Shown: positions 42,962-52,911 of the stretch, piece after piece
How the letters are laid out: the number at the start of each line of letters is the position of its first letter
Numbering within the stretch: the stretch's first letter is position 1
Source: Fermentibacter sp964564435
GTDB lineage: Bacteria > Fermentibacterota > Fermentibacteria > Fermentibacterales > Fermentibacteraceae
DNA length: 64,000 bases
NCBI GenBank assembly: GCA_964564435.1
Contig: CAZMAT010000008.1
Span: forward strand, 52,172-116,171
Reading direction: 5' to 3'
The notes under the pieces: generated by a model
The model's input: only the letters and a program-made list of their open reading frames with translations
What the model was told of the DNA's origin: nothing
Databases searched by the model: none
Translations under genes and position numbers: made by a program

Positions 42962-43966
42962 ATGACGAGATCTCTTTACGCGGTTGTTCTGGCCGGCCTG
43001 CTCGCGACCGCATCCGCGACGACCGCCAGCGTCATCTGGCTCAGCATCACGCCCGGCGCCCGGGCCAACGGGATGGGCGAGTCGTTCACGGCCATCTCCG
43101 ACGACGCCACGGCCAGCTACTGGAACCCGGCAGGCCTCGCGCTCATCGCCCCCGAGACCCAGGAGGTGACGCTCCAGCACTCCAACTGGCTGCCCCAGCT
43201 CGCCGACGACATGTACTTCGAGTACCTCGGCTACGCGAGGAACCTCGAAGGGATCGGCGGGGTCGGCGGTAACATCACCTTCATGTCCATGGGCGAGATG
43301 CTCGAGACCGAGCAGGGAGTGATCGAACCCATCGGCACGTTCTATTCCTACGGTGTAGCCGCCACCGGAGCCTTCGGCACCGAGGTGGCCCCCGGCACGT
43401 CGGTGGGCATCGGGGCCAAGTTCATCTACGACCACCTCTACTACACCGACGAGGGGAAGGGTACATCCTTCGCCGTCGACCTCGGCGTCCACTACCAGAT
43501 CCCGATGGACCAGATCGGCCTCGGCAGCGCGGGCGACGCCTCCCTGGGCGCCAGCGTGTCGAACATCGGCCCCAACATGAGCTATGCCGGCGAGTCCAAG
43601 AACAACCCGCTGCCCCGGACCCTCCGTCTCGGGCTCGCGTACGAGCCCTTCGACACCCAGCTCACCCAGCTCAGCATCGCGGCGGACTACAGCAAGCTCA
43701 TCGTGAACATGGACGACGGCTTCTCCACCGAGGTGCGCGAGAACAAGTGGGGCGCGGGCGCCGAATACTGGTACTACGACCTCCTCGGGCTGCGCGCCGG
43801 CTACACCCACGACACCGAGGGACAGTCGACCATAAGCGGCGCCACCTTCGGAGCCGGCCTGAGGTACGGCGGCCTCCAGTTCGACATGGCCTTCGTGCCC
43901 GTGGACGAGAGCCTCGAGGGCTCGGGCAAGTACAACAAGAAGTTCTCTCTGGTGGTGCAGTTCTGA
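42962..43966 (+). CDS. PorV/PorQ-family outer-membrane protein
   Basis: 334 aa from the ATG at 42962 (GGGAGGGGAC upstream). A signal peptide ending about TASA is followed by the family hallmark GARANGMGESFTAISDDATA SYWNPAGLA (FadL-like N-terminus). The barrel continues to a terminal Phe (FSLVVQF). PorV shuttles T9SS cargo from the translocon to PorU. It begins 16 bp after the PorU-like gene and its stop overlaps the next gene (CTGA), so the sortase, shuttle and cargo are made together. Confidence 0.85.
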   Translation: MTRSLYAVVLAGLLATASATTASVIWLSITPGARANGMGESFTAISDDATASYWNPAGLALIAPETQEVTLQHSNWLPQLADDMYFEYLGYARNLEGIGGVGGNITFMSMGEMLETEQGVIEPIGTFYSYGVAATGAFGTEVAPGTSVGIGAKFIYDHLYYTDEGKGTSFAVDLGVHYQIPMDQIGLGSAGDASLGASVSNIGPNMSYAGESKNNPLPRTLRLGLAYEPFDTQLTQLSIAADYSKLIVNMDDGFSTEVRENKWGAGAEYWYYDLLGLRAGYTHDTEGQSTISGATFGAGLRYGGLQFDMAFVPVDESLEGSGKYNKKFSLVVQF

Positions 43967-46782
43967 GAGCAGCAGGCGCCATCATAGCCGCCGGCCTCCT
44001 TGCGGCTCCCGCGAGGGCCGCGGTTCCGCTCACGACGGGGACCGGCGTGCCCTGGCTCAACGAGAGGCCGTCATCAGGCACGGCCATCTCCGACGGCACA
44101 CCCGCGGCGCCGCTGTCAGCCTCGGCGGAGATGTCGCTCTGCGTCATCAGGGTGGACTTCGTGGAGGATTTCACTCCGATCACCTCCGGCGACGGCAAGT
44201 TCCTCACCGGGCACGACACCGGCTACACCCAGGGTCTTGCGGACGACGTCGCATCCTGGCTCCTGGACGTCTCCTACGGCGGCCTGGAGCTCACCTGCGA
44301 CGTATACCCGGATCAGGGCGCATACCACATGCCGCACCAGATGTCATGGTACGGCGCCGATTCGGCCTGGGCGGCCGGGTGCTGCCTCCTCCTGCGCGAC
44401 GCAGTGGAGACCGCCGACCCCGGCATAGACTTCTCGCAGTACCAGTCCGTCATGGTGGTTCACGCGGGTTCGGGCCAGGAGGCGGACATCCTGGGCGACA
44501 GCCCGGACGACCTCCACTCGGTCTTCCTCACTCTCGCCGATCTGACCTTCTACCTGCCCGAGGGCGGCTCCGGGTACCAGGGCATCCACACCGACGACGG
44601 AATCTTCGTCCAGGAGGGCCTGATCGTCCCGGAGCAGGAGACGCAGGACGGATACGGCCTCGGCGTCCTGGGCACGATGGTGCACGAGTTCATGCACCAG
44701 CTCGGTCTCCCCGACCTGTACGACACCCAGTCCGGAGGAGTCGGGGTCGGCGGCTGGGACATCATGGGATACGGCCAGTGGATGAACAGCGGCTTCTGGC
44801 CCACCGGACCCGGCGCCTGGTGCAGCGTGAGGCTCGGATGGACCACGGTCGTCGACGCTTCCGGAGGCGGGACATGGGATCTCGAACCCGGGGGCGAAGT
44901 CCTGAAGGTGGACCTCTCCGGCAGCGAATACCTCCTCGTCGAGAACCGCCTCCGCGATCCGGACGGCGACGGTCTCTGCGGCGAGCACGAGAGGGACTAC
45001 GCCCTCCCCGGCTCCGGGATACTCATCTGGCACGTGGATGCCGGGGTGGTGTCGGCGAACACTGCCACGAACACCGTCAACACCGATCCTGAACACAAGG
45101 GCGTCGACCTCGAGGAGGCCGACGGCATACAGGACTTCGACTACTCCCTGCCTGACGTCTTCGGCATCATGGGCAGCGAGTACGATCCGTTCTTCTCGGG
45201 CGGCTACTCGGACTTCTTCGGTCCCTCGACCGTCCCTTCGAGCGAAACGAGCTGGGGCGGCGCCACCGGCGTCTCCGTCTCGGTCGGATCGGCGCCCGGC
45301 GCCTCGATGCAGGTGACCGTCGACCCAGTCGCCATGGCCTATGGCTGGCCGGTGCAGACCGGCCCGCTGGCCGGCGGACCCTGGCGGTGGAACACCGCCG
45401 ACGGGCCCCTCCTTCTCTTCAGGTCCACGACCGGGCTCCTTTGGAAGGTGGATCCGGAGGCTCCGCAGGAGCCCGTGACGGCCGTGGCTCTGGGTGTGAC
45501 GGCCCCGCCCGCGATTTCACAGCTCACGGGAGCGCTGGACGATCTCGTCTGGCTCGGTGACGACGGGGAGGTGCATCTCCTGGGCCCCGACGGTTCCGAG
45601 AGGCCGGGCTGGCCGGTCGTGGCGCCGGGCGTTCCCGTCCAGTGCGCTATTCTGGCGGATCCCGGGCTGGTGATGGTGGCCACCGACAGGAACGCGATCC
45701 ATCTGTTCGGGACGGACGGCGATCCCGTCGAGGGCTGGCCCGTATCAGTCTCGGAGTACCCGGAGGGCCTTGCAGCGTATGCCGGCGGCGAAGCCCCCGC
45801 GCTTCTCGCCGCGTCCACCGCAGGCGGGAGGGTCCACGCCTGGGATTCAGGCGGCGAAGCGCTCGAAGGCTGGCCCGTGGAGGCCCCGGGAGGCGCTCCA
45901 GTCTCCCGCCCGCTGGTCTGCGACATCGACAGGGACGGCACGGTGGAGGTGGCGGTGCTGTGCGGCGCCATGCTTTCGTGCTTCTCGTCCTCCGGGGAGA
46001 TGGAGCCCGGCTTCCCCGTGCAGACCGGATCGGAGCCCATGGGTGCGCCGTGGCTCTGCGACCCCGATTCCGACGGGATGATCGACATCGCGACAGAGAC
46101 CGCCTCGGGGATCGAGATCCGCGAGGCTTCCGGCGCCCTCCTCCTGGACTGGCCCGAGATCTACGAGGGCGATCCCTCCGAGGGATGGTCCCGATACGCC
46201 TCGGGCTGCGGCGGATCGGGCTTCGTGGCCCACTTCTCGCGGGACGGCCGCCTTTTCGTGCGCGGCGGCTCGGGCGAAGCGCTCCCGGGCTTCCCGAGAT
46301 CGACGGGTGACGACCCGCTCGGAGCACCGCTCCCGGTGGACTTCGACGGGAACGGCTCGTACGGCGTCGTCGCGTGCGACAAGTCGGGCTGGATAGGCTT
46401 CTGGGACGACGCCGTCCAGATCCAGGGCTGGTTCCCCGGGCTCGACTTCAGCGGCGCCGGCTGCTGGCCGGAATCGCTCCTGCCCGCGCTCGCGCCGTCT
46501 TCGGGCGGCGTGGCCTCCGGGAGCTTCTTCGTGTATCCCAACCCCGTCAGGGACGGAGACGCGACGATAAGGTTCGAACCCGGCTCCGACTGCCGGTACG
46601 GGATAGATGTCTTCAACGTGGCCGGCGAGCTGGTCTCCTCCTTCTCGGGCGAGTGCACGGGCGGGCTGGCGTGCGAGGTGCCCTGGGACACCTCGGACCT
46701 CTCGCCGGGGCTCTATTTCGTGTGCCTCGACGCAGGGGGCGAGGAGATGCTCTTCCACGCGGCCGTGACGGGCCGCAGGTAG
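43963..46782 (+). CDS. Secreted M6-like metalloprotease with T9SS-type C-terminal sorting domain
   Basis: 939 aa if translation starts at a CTG (43963) overlapping the porV stop. That start gives a clean signal peptide (MRAAGAIIAAGLLAAPARA). The next in-frame ATG (44131) would drop it. The immune-inhibitor-A (M6) core has the zinc motif HEFMH (H241, E242, H245) followed by QLGLPDLYD and DIMGYGQW. A propeller-like region (about residues 465-820) comes next, then a C-terminal domain (FFVYPNPVRDGDATIRF ... SPGLYFVCLD) typical of type A sorting domains. It is a likely cargo of the PorU/PorV pair. Confidence 0.85.
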   Translation: MRAAGAIIAAGLLAAPARAAVPLTTGTGVPWLNERPSSGTAISDGTPAAPLSASAEMSLCVIRVDFVEDFTPITSGDGKFLTGHDTGYTQGLADDVASWLLDVSYGGLELTCDVYPDQGAYHMPHQMSWYGADSAWAAGCCLLLRDAVETADPGIDFSQYQSVMVVHAGSGQEADILGDSPDDLHSVFLTLADLTFYLPEGGSGYQGIHTDDGIFVQEGLIVPEQETQDGYGLGVLGTMVHEFMHQLGLPDLYDTQSGGVGVGGWDIMGYGQWMNSGFWPTGPGAWCSVRLGWTTVVDASGGGTWDLEPGGEVLKVDLSGSEYLLVENRLRDPDGDGLCGEHERDYALPGSGILIWHVDAGVVSANTATNTVNTDPEHKGVDLEEADGIQDFDYSLPDVFGIMGSEYDPFFSGGYSDFFGPSTVPSSETSWGGATGVSVSVGSAPGASMQVTVDPVAMAYGWPVQTGPLAGGPWRWNTADGPLLLFRSTTGLLWKVDPEAPQEPVTAVALGVTAPPAISQLTGALDDLVWLGDDGEVHLLGPDGSERPGWPVVAPGVPVQCAILADPGLVMVATDRNAIHLFGTDGDPVEGWPVSVSEYPEGLAAYAGGEAPALLAASTAGGRVHAWDSGGEALEGWPVEAPGGAPVSRPLVCDIDRDGTVEVAVLCGAMLSCFSSSGEMEPGFPVQTGSEPMGAPWLCDPDSDGMIDIATETASGIEIREASGALLLDWPEIYEGDPSEGWSRYASGCGGSGFVAHFSRDGRLFVRGGSGEALPGFPRSTGDDPLGAPLPVDFDGNGSYGVVACDKSGWIGFWDDAVQIQGWFPGLDFSGAGCWPESLLPALAPSSGGVASGSFFVYPNPVRDGDATIRFEPGSDCRYGIDVFNVAGELVSSFSGECTGGLACEVPWDTSDLSPGLYFVCLDAGGEEMLFHAAVTGRR

Positions 46783-46792
46783 CGGGGGCGGT

Positions 46793-47437
46793 ATGAACAG
46801 GGCTCTTGTGATCTGTGCGCTGGCCGCCTCGCTCTCGTGGTCAGGCGGCGGAAGCGGCGCGGTGGTGCGTTCGCTGGTGCTGCCCGGCTGGGGACAGCGC
46901 CACCTGGGGCACGAAGGCCGCGGCAACATCTTCCTCGGCGTCGAGGCCGCCACATGGATCGGCGTCGGCGTGTCCATCCTAGAGGGATCGATCTCCACCG
47001 ACGACTACGAGAGTCTCGCGCTCAACGAAGCCGGGATCGACGCATCCGGCCTCGACGACGACATGCTCGACGACGTCGCCGACTTCGGCTCGACCCAGGA
47101 GTTCGACGACTACATCAGGCGCCTCGCGAGGTACTACTACCCCGGCGATCCCGTGGCGCAGCAGCAGTACTTCGACGAAAACTCGTGGCAGGGCGGCGAC
47201 ACATGGGCGTGGTCGTCGGACGAGGAGCGCGAGAGCTTCGAAGACGCCCTCCGCCAGAGCCGTGAATGGTACCGCCGGGCGGTCTACGCAGGGGCCTTCG
47301 CCTTGGTGAACCGGGCCGTCAGCGCCATAGACGCGGCCCTGATCGGAGGCGACGAGCCCGTGCTCTACAGCTCCCTCGACAACCCCGACCCGTACGACTT
47401 CTCGTCCGTGCGCATCACCGTGGGAGCGAGGTTCTGA
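46793..47437 (+). CDS. DUF5683-like membrane or surface protein
   Basis: 214 aa with a signal peptide (VICALAASLSWSGGGSGA), then SLVLPGWGQRHLGHEGRG, the PG-x-GQ motif seen in DUF5683 proteins of Bacteroidota, and two hydrophobic segments at about residues 45-60 and 165-180. The middle is acidic (DDDMLDDVADFG). Function is unknown. It starts 10 bp after the M6-like gene, and its stop shares one base with the next start (TGATG). Confidence 0.65.
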   Translation: MNRALVICALAASLSWSGGGSGAVVRSLVLPGWGQRHLGHEGRGNIFLGVEAATWIGVGVSILEGSISTDDYESLALNEAGIDASGLDDDMLDDVADFGSTQEFDDYIRRLARYYYPGDPVAQQQYFDENSWQGGDTWAWSSDEERESFEDALRQSREWYRRAVYAGAFALVNRAVSAIDAALIGGDEPVLYSSLDNPDPYDFSSVRITVGARF

Positions 47438-49110
47438 TGCACCCGCTCGTTCTCTCGCTCGTCCTTGCATCGCCCGGGCGGATGCTCATCGACGGCACCT
47501 TCGCCGATCCGAGGGTCGCGCAGATCGACGCAAGGCACGACCCGTCCTCCGAACCCTCGAATCCCCTCGCCCTGTCTGCGAACGGCCCCGAAGTCGGCGA
47601 CACGGTGATGTTCTGGGCCCAGGACTACTCCGGAGGCGGCCAGGGCTTCACGTTCTACCTCGTCGAGGCCACCTGCAGGTTCGAAGGCGAGAGGACGTAC
47701 ATCTTCGTCGAGGACGCCTCGTGGGGCGAGCACTACATGATGCAGGACGTCCTCGATCTCGCGAAGGCACTGGAGGACAGCACTCCTGCGTCTCCCGACA
47801 CGGGCATCATGGCCCGCACCACTTCGGTGATGGGCGACGTGCCGGACGAGATCGACGGCGACCCGAAGGTCTACTTCCTGGTCCTCGACATCCCCGACGG
47901 CTTCGATCCCGCCCAGGGCGGGGTCGTCATCGCGGGGTTCTTCAGCCCCTACAACCAGTTCACCGAGGAGGAGGCGTACCTGCAGTACGGGGGGCACTCC
48001 AACGAAGTCGAGATGCTCTACATCGACTGCTGGCCCTGCAACGGCGGCGACGCCCTCTACACCGCCTCCCACGAGATAGTGCACCTGATCCAGTGGGGGC
48101 TCGAGCCCTTCAGCGGCGAGGAGCTCTGGGTGATCGAGAACCAGGCCCAGACCGGCACCTTCCTCTGCGGCTACCCGGCCGACCAGGTCGGGACGTTCAT
48201 AGAGCTGGGAGGCGTCACGCCGGCGGGCTGGACCGAGCTCGACGACCCCGTCGAACAGGTGGCGGGCTACGGGGCGGGATACCTCTTCTTCGCCTACCTG
48301 TACGAGAGGTTCGGCGGCGACGCATTCGTGCACGGCTCCCTCAGGGCGGCGGCATCGGGCCTTCCCGGCGTCGAGGAGGCGGTCGAGGAGGCTTCCGGAA
48401 CCCAGGTCGACATGATGCAGGTCCTGCGCGAGTGGGCCCTCGCCTGCTGGATCGACGACCCCGCGATAGGCGACGGGCGCTGGGGCTGGGACTCGTTCAG
48501 GGTGTCCGACTACGACACGGCCCAGCCGGGTTCGCGCAGGGGCCTCGACTGGCAGGGGTCCGTGGATGTCCTTCCATATGAGGATCCCCTGCATCCCCTC
48601 CCCGCCTTCACACTGGACGCCTACAGCCTCGACTGCGCCTCCTCCGGTGGCAGCTTCAGGGCCTCGGCCTCCGGCATGGGCGAGTTCTCGGCCTGGTTCA
48701 GGGGTTCGGCGTCCGACGCCCCCCAGATGCTCGAGGCCGGCAGCTCGCGCGACGTGGCCGTCCCATTCCCCGAAGAGGGCGAGGTGCTCCTTCTCTGCGG
48801 TTCGTTCTTCGGGCTGGACCTCTCGGCCTCCGCCGGTGAACTCGGCCTTTCAGGCGGGAACCTCGCGGTCTTCCCCCAGCCCTGCACGGGCACGCTCTAC
48901 CTAGGGCTCGATTCGAACGGATCCGCTGCGAGCCTCTTCGTCTTCGAACCCTCGGGCCGCCTCGTCGATACCGTCGAATTCGGAACTGTCGGGCCCGGCG
49001 AAACCGTGCTTTCCTACCCCGGCGCGGCCGGTCTCTCCACGGGCGTGTACGCGTACAGGTTCGTGCAGGGGGGTGCTGAGGTCTGCGGGAGGTTCGCGGT
49101 TGTCCGCTGA
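47437..49110 (+). CDS. Secreted M30-like metalloprotease with C-terminal sorting-type domain
   Basis: 557 aa from the ATG at 47437. A short hydrophobic N-terminus ends near SPGRM. The zinc motif HEIVH (H212, E213, H216) sits in ASHEIVHLIQWG and is followed by ELWVIENQAQTG, as in hyicolysin-like (M30) and related gluzincins. The last roughly 80 residues (LAVFPQPCTGTLYLGLD ... STGVYAYRFVQG) resemble a T9SS type A sorting domain. It is probably a second cargo. Its 3' end overlaps the next gene by 11 bp. Confidence 0.75.
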   Translation: MHPLVLSLVLASPGRMLIDGTFADPRVAQIDARHDPSSEPSNPLALSANGPEVGDTVMFWAQDYSGGGQGFTFYLVEATCRFEGERTYIFVEDASWGEHYMMQDVLDLAKALEDSTPASPDTGIMARTTSVMGDVPDEIDGDPKVYFLVLDIPDGFDPAQGGVVIAGFFSPYNQFTEEEAYLQYGGHSNEVEMLYIDCWPCNGGDALYTASHEIVHLIQWGLEPFSGEELWVIENQAQTGTFLCGYPADQVGTFIELGGVTPAGWTELDDPVEQVAGYGAGYLFFAYLYERFGGDAFVHGSLRAAASGLPGVEEAVEEASGTQVDMMQVLREWALACWIDDPAIGDGRWGWDSFRVSDYDTAQPGSRRGLDWQGSVDVLPYEDPLHPLPAFTLDAYSLDCASSGGSFRASASGMGEFSAWFRGSASDAPQMLEAGSSRDVAVPFPEEGEVLLLCGSFFGLDLSASAGELGLSGGNLAVFPQPCTGTLYLGLDSNGSAASLFVFEPSGRLVDTVEFGTVGPGETVLSYPGAAGLSTGVYAYRFVQGGAEVCGRFAVVR

Positions 49111-49810
49111 CCTGCTTCCCGCGATCCTGACAACGGCCCTGACCGCGGCTCCGGCACTGCTCGACCTGCCCCCGGGCACCGTCGACGCCGCACTCGGGCC
49201 CGGCGGCACGATAGTCTGCCTGCGCGCCGGCTCCCCCGAAATAGTGCTGATCGACTCCTCCGGATCCGAACGGGCGGATTGGGATCTGGAACGCTCAGTG
49301 ATGCCGGTTTCCGTGGCGTCGCTGCCCGACGGGTCGTTCCTCGTCTGCGACGCCGCCTCGTCCTCGATCGTCAGGTACACCGACAGGGCCGAACCCGTCG
49401 AGAGCATGACGGTCCCCGGAGGCACCTGCGCCATTGCCTCCGACGGCCCGGAGATTTGGTGCTTCTCCCCGGACGCCGGGGAGGTGTCCTCCGTCCCGGG
49501 GATGCACTGGATCGCGGATGCAGAGGGCTTCAGACCCGCCGACCTCTCCCTCGACGGGAGGCGGGCCGTGCTGAGCTCCTCCTCGGGCACTCTGCTGATC
49601 GAGCCCGGGATCGCCGTGACGCTCCCCGGCGGGCCTTCCTGCCTCGCGGGCGGCAGGGTCTTCCGGCTCGACGGCGATTCGCTGCGCGAGGCCTCAGGCT
49701 CCGTTGCGCCCGCATTCGTCCCCGGCGGATTCGACCGGATCGAGGGGCATCCCGACGGCAGGATGCTTCTCTGGAGCTCCGCGGACGCGAAGGCGGTCCT
49801 CCTGGAGTGA
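49100..49810 (+). CDS. Exported beta-propeller-like protein
   Basis: 236 aa from a TTG at 49100, with GGGAGG 7 nt upstream. It opens with a hydrophobic, possibly exported N-terminus (LLPAILTTALTAAPA). Repeated strands such as PVSVASLPDGSFLVCDAASS and DRIEGHPDGRMLLWSS suggest an NHL/WD-like beta-propeller. No catalytic motif is seen. It sits between the M30-like protease and the large barrel gene; both junctions overlap (11 bp and GTGA), so it may be a periplasmic or surface partner of that barrel. Confidence 0.6.
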   Translation: MSADLLPAILTTALTAAPALLDLPPGTVDAALGPGGTIVCLRAGSPEIVLIDSSGSERADWDLERSVMPVSVASLPDGSFLVCDAASSSIVRYTDRAEPVESMTVPGGTCAIASDGPEIWCFSPDAGEVSSVPGMHWIADAEGFRPADLSLDGRRAVLSSSSGTLLIEPGIAVTLPGGPSCLAGGRVFRLDGDSLREASGSVAPAFVPGGFDRIEGHPDGRMLLWSSADAKAVLLE

Positions 49811-52800
49811 GCCTCCTCGTGTTCCTCTGCGCAACCCTGGCTGTGGACATCCGCACGAGCGACGGCACGGGCTTCTTCGAGCTGCCCGACAGCGTATGGG
49901 CTGATCCTTCCACCTGCCGCGCAGAGTCGGGAGGAGACACCCTCGTGGCCGCCCCGGGGGCCTGGGGCAGCCGCACCGGGCTGATCGTCACCCCGGCGCC
50001 GGCGGCAGGGGATACGGTGATCCTCCTGTACGACATCCTCCCTCTTTCGGTCAGATCCACCGCTGCTCTGGACCTGGCCCTGCTCGAGCGCGAGCCCGTT
50101 GGCGAGGCGCCGGGCACCGCCTTTGCGGAACCCTACCAGGACACCTCGGGGCTCGTGATATCGGGGGTGAAGCGCCTGGGCTTCTCCGTCGGCCACGGCG
50201 GGGGCATGGAGCAGAGCACCAGCCTCTCCATCTCGGGCACGATAGCCGGCGGAATCGAGGTCGAAGGCGTGGTCTCCGACGAGAACCTGCCCCCGGGTGG
50301 ATCGGAAGCCGTCTCGGAGCTGGACAGGGTGCGGCTGGGGCTGACGGGGACGGGCTGGTCGGCGCAGCTCGGCGACATGGAGTGGGTGCGCGGCACGACC
50401 GGCCCGCTCTCATGGCGCCGCGAGGCGGGGGGCTTCCTCGGATCGGCGGGGGATTCGGCCGTGGTCAGGGTCGAGGGCGGCGCCGGGGTCTCGGGCCAGA
50501 GCCACAGGAGGGCGGTGTTCACGACCCAGGAGGGGGTCAGTGGTCCCTACGAGTTCTCCGGTGGCACGGAGGTCGTGCCGGGCAGCGACGAGTTGTGGCT
50601 GGACGGCACGAGGCTCACCAGGGGCGCCTCCGCAGACTACACGATCGACTGCACCGCCGGGACCGTGACCTTCGACGAATCGCGCCTCGTCAGGCGCGAC
50701 CAGCGGGTGGAGATCACGTACTACTCGCGCGGCGACGGGTACAGGAAGACTCTCTACACGGCCGGGGCCTCGGTTCCGCTGGGAGGGATCATGCTGGAGG
50801 CCTCCTCCTTCTCCGAATCCGACGACAGGGAGCGCCCGCTGGGATTCTCCCTCTCGGAGGAGGCGGTCGGATTGCTGGAGAGCACCGGAGAGTCCGCCGA
50901 CAGCGCCTGGGTGGACGGAGCCGATTCGGTGGGCACCGGCGAAGGTTCGTACTCCCGCGACAGCCTGGGCAGGTTCGTCTACGAGGGGCCGGGGCTGGGC
51001 GACTGGAGGGTGACCTTCTCCAGGCCGCCCGACGACTCTCCCGGCGACTACATCTACGATTCGGCGCTCGGGGGGTTCGAGTGGGCCGGGGAGAGCCTCG
51101 GCACGCATCTCCCCAGGCAGTACCTCGAGATCCCCTCCACTCTCCAGGTAGGGGGGATGACCGTCTCGGGCGGTTCGCCCTCCGCGGGCTTCATCGTCGA
51201 GACCTCCGTCTCCAGGCGCGTGGGCAACTCCTTCAACCCGTCCGTGACCACCAGAGAGGGCGTCGCCACACGGTCGAGGCTCTTTCTCGAATCCGACGAA
51301 GGTCCGGGCCTCTCGATCGCACTGACCGGCGCGAGCCCCGGGTTCCGTCCCGCGGGCATCTGGCTCGGCGACAGCGTCCTCGCGACATGGACCCTTCCCA
51401 TGGACTACGCCGGCCTCGACGAGATCGCGGAAGCCTCTGCGCATGCCGGTGTCTTCGCCGCCACAGGCGGCATCCTGCTGGCCGACAGCGGCGGCAGGAT
51501 CGGGAGGGGCTCGGTCTCGGCGAGCCCCGCCTTCGGCGGCCTGATGCTGGATGCCGGCCTGGAGGGCGCCGGGAGGAGCGGGACTCCGTCGCTCGCCGAC
51601 GGCCGCTACTTCGAGGGCGCCCTCGGGCTCGCCGCAGCCTCGGGCTCCGTCCGTCCCGGCATGGGGGCGGGCCTCCGCGACGAGAGCTGGCCCGACAGCC
51701 TGGCCGGCAGGCTCGCGACGGGCTGGACGGAGACCCTCTTCTCCCTGCCGGGCTGGGAGTCGGGCGTCAGGCTGGAACTGGAGAGGGACTGGCGCGACGG
51801 TCTGATGGAACTGCCCTTCCGCACTGTCCGCGGCAGGCTCGAAACGGGGAACACGGCAGCGGGGCGGCGGTTCACGGGGTCGTTCGAGCATTCGACGAGC
51901 TCGTGGCGGAGCGGCGGCTCCACCCAGGCCGACGCCTTCGAGGCCGACTACTCCGCCTCCGGGGCAGGGGGCTGGTTCCACGCGGTCTATTCCGGGTCCG
52001 GCACGCTCTCGACCGAGATGGAGATCCACTACAGGTACGTAGGCGAAGGAGAGGGCTCATACAGCTTCGACGAGGAGACAGGCGAGTACTATCCGGACCC
52101 CGACGGCGACTGGGACGTGTACTACACACCGGGCAGCGGGGGGGCGGTCACCGAGGAGGCTTCGCTCGAGGCCGAGTTCCTCACCGGCGGGTCCCTGGGC
52201 TACTCCGTCGAGGGTTCCGCCGATCTCGTGTCGCGCGACGCCGGAGGCAGGCTGGAGACTTTCCTGCTGGCCGGCGCCTTCGGCAGCGGGTCGGGAGGCT
52301 ACTCCCTCGAAATCTCGCCGTCCTGGCGCGGCGCCGCGACAGTCAGGCTGCTGCGGCTGCGGGGCCGGATATCCCTGGATCGCACGGTCTACAGCGGCAC
52401 TGGCGCCAGTGAGGACAGGGAGGCGCGCATCGAACTCTCGGGCCGGGTGGTTCCGGAGGAGGCGCTGGAGGCAGCCTGGGCCGCGGAATACTGGAGGATC
52501 GACGAGGAGCTGTATTCCCCGAGGAGAAGGACAGGCCTGCGCTTCGAGGTCGATCCTTCCTTCGAGGCCGGCTCCGGCTTCAAGCCGGGCATCCTCGCGG
52601 CATACGAGAGGCGTGCCGAGGAGTACGCCCCTCTCTCGGCCGCGATGTACGAGGTGGCCCCGCACGTCTCGTGGAGCCTCCGGGGCTGGAGTGCCTACGG
52701 CTCGATTTCGGCCGGGTACATCCCTGGCGATGCCGAACTTCCGGTATGGTTCTTCGAGGGCTCCGACACGGGCACTGCATGGTCGATACAGGGGCGCGCC

Positions 52801-52911
52801 GGGCGCTACTTCGCCGACGGCCTCTCGATCAGCCTCACCTTCTACGGGCGCAGGCCCGCCGGTTCCGAATGGGTGCGCCGCGCGGGGCTCGAGGGGGCGG
52901 TGAGCTTCTGA
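49807..52911 (+). CDS. Large outer-membrane beta-barrel protein of unknown function
   Basis: 1034 aa from the GTG at 49807 overlapping the previous stop (GTGA). The N-terminus VSLLVFLCATLAVDI could be a signal peptide. A segment (ELWLDGTRLTRGASADYTID, then CTAGTVTFDE) has the G-x-E-x-x-x-LDG / DYTID / G-x-x-x-F pattern of strand-repeat modules in SprA-related and similar surface proteins. From about residue 330 it is long alternating strands ending in Phe (GAVSF), a barrel C-terminus. It is far shorter than SprA (about 2400 aa), so translocon identity is speculative. Confidence 0.6.
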   Translation: MSLLVFLCATLAVDIRTSDGTGFFELPDSVWADPSTCRAESGGDTLVAAPGAWGSRTGLIVTPAPAAGDTVILLYDILPLSVRSTAALDLALLEREPVGEAPGTAFAEPYQDTSGLVISGVKRLGFSVGHGGGMEQSTSLSISGTIAGGIEVEGVVSDENLPPGGSEAVSELDRVRLGLTGTGWSAQLGDMEWVRGTTGPLSWRREAGGFLGSAGDSAVVRVEGGAGVSGQSHRRAVFTTQEGVSGPYEFSGGTEVVPGSDELWLDGTRLTRGASADYTIDCTAGTVTFDESRLVRRDQRVEITYYSRGDGYRKTLYTAGASVPLGGIMLEASSFSESDDRERPLGFSLSEEAVGLLESTGESADSAWVDGADSVGTGEGSYSRDSLGRFVYEGPGLGDWRVTFSRPPDDSPGDYIYDSALGGFEWAGESLGTHLPRQYLEIPSTLQVGGMTVSGGSPSAGFIVETSVSRRVGNSFNPSVTTREGVATRSRLFLESDEGPGLSIALTGASPGFRPAGIWLGDSVLATWTLPMDYAGLDEIAEASAHAGVFAATGGILLADSGGRIGRGSVSASPAFGGLMLDAGLEGAGRSGTPSLADGRYFEGALGLAAASGSVRPGMGAGLRDESWPDSLAGRLATGWTETLFSLPGWESGVRLELERDWRDGLMELPFRTVRGRLETGNTAAGRRFTGSFEHSTSSWRSGGSTQADAFEADYSASGAGGWFHAVYSGSGTLSTEMEIHYRYVGEGEGSYSFDEETGEYYPDPDGDWDVYYTPGSGGAVTEEASLEAEFLTGGSLGYSVEGSADLVSRDAGGRLETFLLAGAFGSGSGGYSLEISPSWRGAATVRLLRLRGRISLDRTVYSGTGASEDREARIELSGRVVPEEALEAAWAAEYWRIDEELYSPRRRTGLRFEVDPSFEAGSGFKPGILAAYERRAEEYAPLSAAMYEVAPHVSWSLRGWSAYGSISAGYIPGDAELPVWFFEGSDTGTAWSIQGRAGRYFADGLSISLTFYGRRPAGSEWVRRAGLEGAVSF

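Noticed and set aside
50410..52029. 539-codon open frame on the minus strand
   Set aside because: Antisense to the large barrel gene; no homology-like features.
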